Source: Chloroflexota bacterium (lineage in GTDB: Bacteria > Chloroflexota > Dehalococcoidia > Lucifugimonadales > Australimonadaceae). From it: a DNA stretch of 5,282 nt. Position 1 is the first letter of the stretch; every line of letters begins with the position of its first letter. Below the pieces are notes generated by a model. It did not search any database. It was not told the DNA's origin and saw nothing but the letters and a program-made list of their open reading frames with translations. Shown piece after piece: positions 1-4,162 of the stretch. The position numbers and the translations under genes were made by a program. The DNA lies in NCBI GenBank assembly GCA_028875085.1, contig JAPPFU010000139.1:1-5282 (forward strand), in the 5' to 3' direction.

Positions 1-225
1 CACCTCCACCGCGGACGCGCCTCCCGCCCAGACTTCGGCCAGCTGCGCGTCGTAGTCGGACGAGGAGGCCAGCGCCTTCTCGAAGATGGTCGGATTGGAG
101 GTAACGCCTGTGATTCCCCAACGGAGCAGTTGGTCGAAGCGCCCCGACGCGAAGAAGTCGCGGCGGATGTTGTCGTACCAGACGGATTGCCCCAGCGCTT
201 GGGCCTGGAGGATCGGGTTGTCCAT
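1..225 (-). CDS. tal: Transaldolase, N-terminal part (runs off the window)
   Basis: Transaldolase moves a dihydroxyacetone unit from sedoheptulose-7-phosphate to glyceraldehyde-3-phosphate in the cytosolic non-oxidative pentose phosphate pathway. The 75 visible residues begin with MDNPILQAQALGQSVWYDNI and contain the family signature LGQSVWxDNIRR (residues 11-22, with Asp18 matching the conserved catalytic Asp) and GVTSNPTIFEKA (residues 40-51, with Asn44 and Thr46 in the substrate site). The Schiff-base lysine lies beyond the window edge. The pattern fits the long bacterial Tal type seen in actinobacteria and cyanobacteria rather than the short E. coli MipB type. The ATG at 225 overlaps the stop of rpiB by one base (TGATG). 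A GGAG at 233-236, seven bases upstream, lies inside the rpiB end, so translation is probably coupled. The assignment rests on recognised motifs and is firm; only the C-terminal extent is unknown. Confidence 0.93.
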   Translation of the reverse strand, partial: MDNPILQAQALGQSVWYDNIRRDFFASGRFDQLLRWGITGVTSNPTIFEKALASSSDYDAQLAEVWAGGASAVEV

Positions 226-701
226 CACTCCGCTCCGTGCGGCGCGGCGCCCAGATAGGCGGCCTCGGCGGCCTTGACCTTGGCGAGACGGCGCTCGTGC
301 CGCTCCTCGCCGCTGAAGCGCGCGCCCACGAACGCGCGCAGCGCCTCGCGCGCCGCCTCGAGGCCGATCACCCGCGCGCCCAAGCACAGCACGTTCATAT
401 CGTCGTGCTCGACGCCTTGATGCGCCGAGTAGGAGTCGTGGCACGCCGCCGCGCGGGCACCCGGGACCTTGTTGGCCGCGATGGTCGCGCCGACGCCGCT
501 GCCGCAGCAGATGACGCCCCGGTCGGCGCGCCCGCTCGCGACCGCCTCAGCGACGGCGAAGGAGTAGTCGGGGTAGTCGTCGTCGGCGTCGTAGCCGTGG
601 GCGCCCACGTCATCCACCTCGAAGCCCCAATCCGCCAGCCACTTCACCGCCTCGACTTTGAGCGGCCATCCCGCGTGGTCGGTTCCGATGGCGATGCGCA
701 C
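225..701 (-). CDS. rpiB: Ribose-5-phosphate isomerase B (RpiB/LacAB family)
   Basis: RpiB interconverts ribose-5-phosphate and ribulose-5-phosphate in the cytosol. The 158-residue product has the usual family length of about 150. Visible motifs are GTDHAG (residues 6-11), DYPDYSFAVAEAV (42-54), CGSGVGATIAANKVPG (66-81), CHD (87-89) and HDDMNVLCLGARVIG (99-113). Cys66 and His99 fall at the positions used as catalytic base and acid in E. coli RpiB, so this is the Cys type and not the mycobacterial type lacking that Cys. The start is the GTG at 701, because MRIAIGTDHAG is the normal N-terminus and a GGGGAGAG ribosome-binding site (711-718) lies nine bases upstream. The frame stays open upstream to 1100, with an ATG at 773, but that extension is Arg/Pro-rich and reads into the repeat. 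The gene overlaps tal by one base, which suggests a two-gene pentose-phosphate operon. Confidence 0.95.
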   Translation of the reverse strand: MRIAIGTDHAGWPLKVEAVKWLADWGFEVDDVGAHGYDADDDYPDYSFAVAEAVASGRADRGVICCGSGVGATIAANKVPGARAAACHDSYSAHQGVEHDDMNVLCLGARVIGLEAAREALRAFVGARFSGEERHERRLAKVKAAEAAYLGAAPHGAE

Positions 702-824
702 CGCGTCGAACTCTCCCCGGCGGCGCCGCGCCGCCTCCTGCTTGCCCGCGCTGATTTCCGCCGCCGGACGCATCCGCCCCGGACGAGGCTCGCCCCGCTT
801 GCGCGAACCGCCCGGCTCCACGCC

Positions 825-853
825 AAAATAGCAAAGCGCGCCCCGCCTGTAAA
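825..853 (-). promoter_or_regulatory. Predicted sigma70-type promoter of the rpiB-tal operon
   Basis: Read on the minus strand, TTTACA (853-848) is followed after exactly 17 bases by TATTTT (830-825). Each hexamer differs from the consensus at one or two positions. Transcription would start near 818, leaving a 5' leader of about 117 bases before the rpiB GTG at 701. This is one of the few AT-containing spots in a GC-rich gap. The start point is inferred from hexamer spacing only. Confidence 0.6.
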
Positions 854-866
854 CGCCGCAGCCCTC

Positions 867-1118
867 TCCGTCGTTCCCGCGCGTGGAGACCTTTGCGCAA
901 TCCCGGACCTCTTCACGCGGAGTGTGCCGAGGGGCGGCCAGCTCCTCGGCTGGGGGCGTGGGGGTACCCCCCACAAAAGGTTTTTTATCTTCTTGGGGGC
1001 GGGGGGGGGGGGGGGGGTAGTTACGCAACGGTCTCCGCAAAGCCTGCCCCGTACCTGATACGGCGCCTGTCCCCGCGAAAGCGGGGAGCGGGAATCTCAC
1101 CTCGATTCGGGCGGGGCG
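867..1118. repeat. Dispersed hairpin-rich repeat, copy 1 (MITE-like)
   Basis: This segment aligns without gaps to 2725-2832 over its first 108 bases (offset 1858), including a 23-base exact block at 944-966, and resumes matching at 1018-1036 and 1087-1118. It encodes no convincing protein. It holds a 10-bp stem at 926-950 with one G-T wobble and a GGCCA loop, a perfect 7-bp stem at 958-974, a T6 run at 981-986, a G17 run at 1001-1017, and a TCCCCGC/GAAA/GCGGGGA hairpin at 1070-1087. Near the outer ends, 885-900 and 1021-1036 are inverted repeats matching at 14 of 16 positions. Copy 1 has about 35 extra bases at its right end compared with copy 2. It occupies most of the divergent gap between rpiB and the rraA-like gene. 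The rest of that gap (702-866 and 1119-1143) holds the rpiB leader and promoter and the start region of the next gene. Confidence 0.8.
1001..1017 (+). repeat. Uninterrupted run of 17 G
   Basis: Seventeen consecutive G residues follow GGGGGC inside repeat copy 1. The matching place in copy 2 (2853-2869) reads as three interrupted G runs, so the homopolymer probably grew from such a sequence by slippage. G-rich DNA of this kind can form quadruplexes and is hard to sequence, so the exact length is uncertain. Confidence 0.85.
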
Positions 1119-1131
1119 CCGGGTTGGGCGC

Positions 1132-1137
1132 TATCAT
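1132..1137 (+). promoter_or_regulatory. Candidate -10 element for a leaderless rraA-like transcript
   Basis: TATCAT ends six bases before the ATG at 1144. Transcription would then start at or next to the start codon. No Shine-Dalgarno sequence is present before this ATG, which is what a leaderless mRNA would show. No convincing -35 hexamer is visible at the proper distance, so support is moderate at best. Confidence 0.35.
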
Positions 1138-1143
1138 GCCCCT

Positions 1144-1854
1144 ATGACCCCCAACGACGACGCCATCCTCCACGCCCTGCGCGAGTTGCCCGCCGCCGCC
1201 TGCCTCGACGCGCTCGATGGCATGGGCTACGTCAACGTCCAGATGCAGGGCGTCGCCTCCCTCATCCCTGGCCAGAAGATCGTTGGCCGCGCCGTAACCG
1301 TCCGCTTCGTCCCGAGCAGGCCCGACCTGCGCGCCGAGGTCATCGGCGGTGCGGACAGCGCCGAGTACTGCGCGATGGAAGAGTGCGGCCCAGGCGACGT
1401 GCTGGTGATGGACGCGATGCGCGGCGGGTGGGCGTCCTCGGCGGGCGACATCAAGCTGTGGCGGCTCAAGCAGCGCGGCGCCGAGGGGGTGGTTACGGAT
1501 GGCGGCGTGCGCGACCTAGCGACGCTGCGCGCGTATGGCATCGGCGTCTTTGCGGCGCGCGAGACGAATATGACGATGCCCTCGCATATGCTCCCCTGCG
1601 ACCTGCAACTGCCCGTCCAGTGTGGCGGCGTGCTCGTCCGCCCCGGCGACTACATCACCGCCGACGACGGAGGCGTCGTCGTCGTACCGCGCCAACTCGC
1701 CGCCCAAGTCATCGCTCACGCGCAGGAGCACGAGGCGTTGGAGGCCACCGTCAAGCGCCAACTCGCCCGCGAAGACGTCTCTCCCGGCAAGTACTACCCC
1801 TTCAACGACGCGGCGAGAGAGTTGCTGCGCCGTGAGCGGGAAGAGAGCGGGTAG
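1144..1854 (+). CDS. RraA / 4-hydroxy-4-methyl-2-oxoglutarate aldolase family protein
   Basis: Members of this family are divalent-metal class II aldolases that cleave 4-hydroxy-4-methyl-2-oxoglutarate and related oxo-acids and often decarboxylate oxaloacetate. E. coli RraA itself instead inhibits RNase E. The 236-residue product shows the fold's conserved elements: CLDALDGMG (20-28), the IPGQKIVGRAVTV strand-turn (41-53), GPGDVLVMDA (82-91), GDIKLWRLKQRGAEGVVTDGGVRD (101-124) and CGGVLVRPGDYITADDGGVVVVP (160-182). Asp102 and the Arg123-Asp124 pair match the metal and substrate residues of the HMG/CHA aldolases, so an enzyme is more likely than a pure RNase regulator. The substrate cannot be read from sequence, and old database names such as 'dimethylmenaquinone methyltransferase' for this family are unreliable. 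The ATG start lacks a Shine-Dalgarno sequence. The unknown gene at 1893 follows 38 bases downstream on the same strand, probably in one operon. Confidence 0.88.
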   Translation: MTPNDDAILHALRELPAAACLDALDGMGYVNVQMQGVASLIPGQKIVGRAVTVRFVPSRPDLRAEVIGGADSAEYCAMEECGPGDVLVMDAMRGGWASSAGDIKLWRLKQRGAEGVVTDGGVRDLATLRAYGIGVFAARETNMTMPSHMLPCDLQLPVQCGGVLVRPGDYITADDGGVVVVPRQLAAQVIAHAQEHEALEATVKRQLAREDVSPGKYYPFNDAARELLRREREESG

Positions 1855-1892
1855 GGGCGCCTCTCCTCCAGCATGCCCGCCGGAGCGCCAGC

Positions 1893-2708
1893 GTGATCGA
1901 AGCGCGAGTTTTCCAGCCCCACGCGAGCGAGCAGGACGCGGCCTTCGTTGCCCGGGCGCTTGACCTCGGCGACGCCGGCGCCGTGCGCGCGCAACTCGCG
2001 GGCGGCGGACGCGAGGCGATGCTCGCCGACGCGCGGCTGTTCAACGCGCTGACGGCGCGCGGCGAGCCCTTCGTCCACGTCTCGCCCGGCCTCTTCTTCG
2101 AGGCGCTGCTGCTGCGCGCCGTGCGCGAGATGGGCCGGGCGCGGTACACCATCGAACGCGACGGCGCCGGCCGCGTCCCCGTGTTCGACGCTCCGGACGT
2201 CGCCTCCTTCGCCGCCGCGCCCGGCGTGGTGGATTACCTCGCACATCTGCTGGCCTCCTTCACCCGCATCGAAGGGCGGACGGCGCGCGTGCGCGTCCGG
2301 CGAGGCGTCTGGCGCAAGAGCCGCTCCGGCGACCTAGACGTGCGCAGCCTCGTGCGCCGCATGGAGGACGCCACCGAGGAGGAACGCCTGCCCCTCTACA
2401 AGCGGACGGCGGACACCTGCCTGTTCATCTTGGGCGTCTTTCCCGACTACGCGGCGCTCGCCGCGCGCTACCCTGGCTCAGGCGCGTTGCGCCCGCGGGC
2501 GGCGGGCAGGTTGACCGCCGAGGAGTACGAGACGATCGCTCACCAGGCCTACGCCGCAGCCAGTGTGCATCGCGGCGCGCCGGCGCCCTTGGCGGCGCTG
2601 TTCGAGCGCCTCAGCGCGCACGTCGCCGAGGCGAAGAAGCCGTTGAACCTCGTGGCCGAGCGCTACCTGGGCTACCGCCGCACGCAACTCTTCGGCTGGG
2701 GCGGGTAG
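1893..2708 (+). CDS. Conserved hypothetical protein, unknown function
   Basis: I do not recognise a named family for this 271-residue protein. It is predicted to be cytosolic: there is no signal peptide or membrane segment, it is mostly helical, and it is rich in Ala, Arg and Glu. The best-ordered parts are SPGLFFEALLLRAV (64-77), RYTIERDGAGRVPVFD (84-99), a DYLAHLLASFTRIEG stretch that follows, then an Arg-rich segment (TARVRVRRGVWRKSR), and a C-terminal half with KRTADTCLFILGVFPDY and EEYETIAHQAYAAA. I recall similarly built uncharacterised proteins in Chloroflexota and actinobacteria, but that is memory only. The GTG start at 1893 is chosen because a GGAG (1882-1885) lies seven bases upstream and no upstream start fits better. 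It lies 38 bases after the rraA-like gene. Codon bias is strongly coding and no frameshift is seen. Repeat copy 2 begins just after its stop. Confidence 0.8.
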   Translation: MIEARVFQPHASEQDAAFVARALDLGDAGAVRAQLAGGGREAMLADARLFNALTARGEPFVHVSPGLFFEALLLRAVREMGRARYTIERDGAGRVPVFDAPDVASFAAAPGVVDYLAHLLASFTRIEGRTARVRVRRGVWRKSRSGDLDVRSLVRRMEDATEEERLPLYKRTADTCLFILGVFPDYAALAARYPGSGALRPRAAGRLTAEEYETIAHQAYAAASVHRGAPAPLAALFERLSAHVAEAKKPLNLVAERYLGYRRTQLFGWGG

Positions 2709-2724
2709 GGGCTCGTTCGCCCCT

Positions 2725-2932
2725 TCCGTCATTCCCGCTTTCGGAAACTGTTGCGTCACCCTCGACCTCTTCATGTGGGGTGTGCCGAGGGGCGGTCAGC
2801 CCCTCGGCTGGGGGCGTGGGGGTATCCCCCACAAGGGGCTTTTTTATCTCTTGGGGGGTGGGGACGGGGTAGTTGAGTGGTTACGCAACAATCTCCGAAA
2901 GCGGGCATCTTGCCTCGATTTGGGCAGGGCGC
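2725..2932. repeat. Dispersed hairpin-rich repeat, copy 2, with 30-bp terminal inverted repeats (MITE-like)
   Basis: This is the second copy of the element at 867-1118. Positions 2731-2760 and 2879-2908 are terminal inverted repeats matching at 26 of 30 bases (core CCCGCTTTCGGA and TTGCGT), bounding a 178-bp unit. Inside are a perfect 10-bp stem at 2784-2808 with loop GGTCA, a perfect 7-bp stem at 2816-2832 with loop TAT, a T6 run at 2840-2845, and G runs at 2853-2858, 2860-2863 and 2866-2869. There is no transposase or other credible gene within it, and no clear target-site duplication is visible. It lies between convergent genes, so its stems could help end transcription, but the T run is seven bases from the nearest long stem and is not a textbook terminator. 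Its termini resemble the CCCGC...GCGGG hairpin repeats found in many genomes. Confidence 0.82.
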
Positions 2933-2967
2933 GGTCCGACGGTGCGAATAGCGGCGCGCGGACCCCG

Positions 2968-3150
2968 CTACTCCCGCATCGACTGCGGCAGCAGGTTGGG
3001 GATGCCGTCTTCGATGGGATAGACGGCGCCGCACGCCGCGCAGGTCAGCGCGCCGGAAACCACTTCGCCGTCCGCCTCCTGCTCCGCAGCCAGCGCCAGC
3101 GGCGACTTGTCGTCGGGGCAGGCGAGGATGTCAAGCAGGTCGCGCCGCAT
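2968..3150 (-). CDS. Trm112-like zinc-ribbon protein
   Basis: This 60-residue protein matches the small bacterial Trm112/YcaR family, in which single-domain proteins bind zinc and, in the characterised members, act as partners or activators of methyltransferases. Visible features are the N-terminal helix RRDLLDILACPDDKSPL (2-18), the TCAACGAVYPIEDGIPNLLP stretch (36-55) with Cys37 and Cys40, and the family's closing YPI-DGIP-LLP motif. Length and domain order are normal. The first metal knuckle reads Cys11-Pro-Asp-Asp instead of Cys-Pro-x-Cys, so only three cysteines remain; Asp14 may be the fourth ligand, or zinc may be absent. The start at 3150 has no strong ribosome-binding site. The gene begins 19 bases after the stop of the membrane-protein gene upstream, so the two are probably cotranscribed. 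The bacterial methyltransferase partner is not visible here. Confidence 0.88.
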   Translation of the reverse strand: MRRDLLDILACPDDKSPLALAAEQEADGEVVSGALTCAACGAVYPIEDGIPNLLPQSMRE

Positions 3151-3169
3151 AGCCGCAAGTCTACCAGCC

Positions 3170-3676
3170 TTAGGAGGCGCCCTCCTCCACCAAGAAGCGC
3201 AGGATGGCGGAGAGGAAGATGACCACGAGTCCGAGCGCTGCCGTGGTGTTCACGTGGCCCAGGGCGTTCATCGCCACGCCGAGCCGCCCGCGCCTGGGCG
3301 CGTCCGCTCCGCGCCGCCGCGAGACGCGCGACAGCGCCAGCGAGAACATCCACGCGGCGAGGGCGACCTTGACGGCGAGCACGGAGGCGTAGGCGACACC
3401 GCCGGATGCCTCCGAGAGGCGCTGCACGGCGAGGATGCCGCCCGTAACGGCCAAGACCCACATCGCCAGCAGCACCACCTGTCCGAACTCCCGCCCCGCG
3501 CGTTGGCCGACGCCGCTCCCCTCCGCCTCGCCGCGCAGGGCGGGGCGCAGGGCGAACCAATAGAACAGGGCGCCGCCCACCCACGCGACGGCGGCCACGG
3601 CATGCATCCAGCGGATGACGAGCAGAAAGTAGTCGGCGGCCATACGCAGCGCCGCGATGCGGGGGCGCTCACGCAT
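3170..3676 (-). CDS. Four-helix membrane protein, CopD-like
   Basis: The 168-residue product has four predicted membrane helices at about residues 17-43, 66-84, 96-116 and 144-163. The first begins RWMHAVAAVAWVGGALFYW (22-40), the 'RW-H...A-VAWVGG-LFY' pattern of CopD-like and related small inner-membrane proteins. His25 in helix 1 and His141 just before helix 4 are polar residues in or next to the membrane and could bind copper or heme, but this is inference. Loop residues between helices 3 and 4 are Arg-rich, consistent with a cytoplasmic face. The start is uncertain: ATG at 3676 is used here, ATG at 3643 (MAADYFLL...) gives 157 residues and looks equally family-like, and neither has a clear Shine-Dalgarno sequence. 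The frame is open to 3772, but that would overlap the divergent selenoprotein gene. The trm112-like gene follows 19 bases downstream. No precise function is assigned. Confidence 0.75.
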   Translation of the reverse strand: MRERPRIAALRMAADYFLLVIRWMHAVAAVAWVGGALFYWFALRPALRGEAEGSGVGQRAGREFGQVVLLAMWVLAVTGGILAVQRLSEASGGVAYASVLAVKVALAAWMFSLALSRVSRRRGADAPRRGRLGVAMNALGHVNTTAALGLVVIFLSAILRFLVEEGAS

Positions 3677-3689
3677 TGACCGGGGGGCG

Positions 3690-3720
3690 TTGACAAGCCG
3701 CGAGAGGCGCTCCCTACAAT
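3690..3720 (+). promoter_or_regulatory. Strong sigma70-type promoter of the ArsC-like selenoprotein gene
   Basis: A perfect -35 hexamer TTGACA (3690-3695) is followed after 19 bases by TACAAT (3715-3720), one base from the consensus -10. The spacer is two bases longer than ideal. Transcription would start near 3727, giving a leader of about 29 bases to the ATG at 3756. A GGAGG core (3746-3750) five bases before that ATG is the ribosome-binding site. A promoter and ribosome-binding site of this quality argue that the gene is expressed and not decaying. Confidence 0.7.
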
Positions 3721-3755
3721 CGGGCGCGTCAACCATACCGCACGCGGAGGCGCCT

Positions 3756-4103
3756 ATGACCGCCGAGGTCACCTTCCTGCACTACGCCAAGTGAACCGGC
3801 TGCCGTCGAGCGAGGGAGTTTCTCTCGCAAGCGGACGCGCGGGTTACGGAGCGCGAGTTCTTCAAGGAGCCGCTGTCCAAGCAGGAGATACTCGACCTGC
3901 TGGCCGGGGAGTCGCCCAGCGCGCTCTTCAACTTCAAGTCGCAGACCTTCAAGGCGTCCGGGCTGGACGCCGACGCGCTGTCGGACGCCGACCTGCTGGA
4001 ACTGCTGGCGCAGGAGCCGCGCTACTTCAAGCGCCCTATCGCCGTGGTGAACGGGCGGCTGATTCCGGGCGCCGTCGAGCGCGTGCTGGCGGAGGCGCTG
4101 TGA
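3756..4103 (+). CDS. ArsC/Spx-family selenoprotein with in-frame UGA (Sec13), UxxC redox motif
   Basis: Reading TGA 3792-3794 as selenocysteine gives a 115-residue thioredoxin-fold protein of the ArsC/Spx/YffB family, the normal length for it. It starts MTAEVTFLHYAK, then U13-T14-G15-C16-R17-R18-A19, which occupies the family's catalytic Cys-x-x-Cys-Arg-x-A site with Sec in the first Cys place. Later family marks are EFFKEPLSKQEILDLL (34-49), the LFNFKSQTFKASGLD region (57-71), LSDADLLELLAQEP (75-88) and the KRPIAVVNGRLIPG tail (92-105), with the conserved Arg93-Pro94-Ile95. Probable role: cytosolic thiol/selenol oxidoreductase, such as an arsenate reductase-like enzyme; the substrate is unproven. 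The ATG is fixed by a GGAGG five bases upstream. The gene stops at a normal TGA (4101), and rpiB also ends in TGA, so the codon is not globally reassigned. A hairpin with SECIS-like geometry follows the UGA. Alternatives are a nonsense-mutated pseudogene or a sequencing error. mutL starts 55 bases downstream. Confidence 0.85.
3802..3840 (+). promoter_or_regulatory. Candidate bacterial SECIS element
   Basis: The upper stem pairs 3810-3816 with 3822-3828 (7 bp, one G-U), closing a five-base AGUUU loop at 3817-3821. G3818-U3819 in the loop are the bases that SelB usually needs. The loop GU lies 23 bases after the last base of the UGA, within the known bacterial range. Below an internal loop (A3809 against 3829-3831), 3802-3808 can pair with 3832-3840 with two single-base bulges. 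The whole hairpin lies inside the coding sequence, as bacterial SECIS elements do. The fold was done by eye. Confidence 0.65.
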
Positions 4104-4123
4104 GACTTTTGCGTGCGGTTAGC

Positions 4124-4162
4124 ATGCCCAAGCCGCGCTGCGGACTGCCGCGCGCGCCGTGA
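4124..4162 (+). other. Possible 12-codon leader ORF overlapping the mutL start
   Basis: The frame reads MPKPRCGLPRAP and ends with TGA at 4160-4162, overlapping the mutL GTG (4159-4161) as GTGA. Because mutL has no Shine-Dalgarno sequence, translation of this short frame could in principle deliver ribosomes to it. The short frame also has no good ribosome-binding site, so this may be chance in GC-rich DNA. Confidence 0.2.

Noticed and set aside
237..1058. Long plus-strand open frame opposite rpiB
   Set aside because: It mirrors rpiB and the repeat, is full of Arg/Ala and low-complexity Gly/Val runs, and has no family resemblance. It is a GC-rich shadow.
702..1100. N-terminal extension of RpiB in the same open frame
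   Set aside because: It is Arg/Pro-rich, runs through the repeat and past the predicted promoter, and makes a protein far longer than the family. The GTG at 701 has a good ribosome-binding site and gives the normal N-terminus.
2816..2845. Canonical rho-independent terminator in the repeat
   Set aside because: The T6 run is seven bases away from the 7-bp stem (six in copy 1), and copy 1 lies in a divergent gap where no plus-strand gene needs ending. A weak termination role is possible, but the call is not supported.
867..2932. CRISPR-like array
   Set aside because: There are only two copies, far apart, with inverted ends and genes between them. There is no regular spacer pattern.
3792..3794. 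TGA read as Trp or Cys by a variant genetic code
   Set aside because: TGA serves as the normal stop of rpiB and of this same gene at 4101, so the codon is not reassigned across the genome.
3791..4162. Plus-strand open frame starting at GTG 3791
   Set aside because: It is in a different frame from the ArsC/Spx-like protein, shows no domain resemblance, and exists only because the true frame contains the TGA at 3792.
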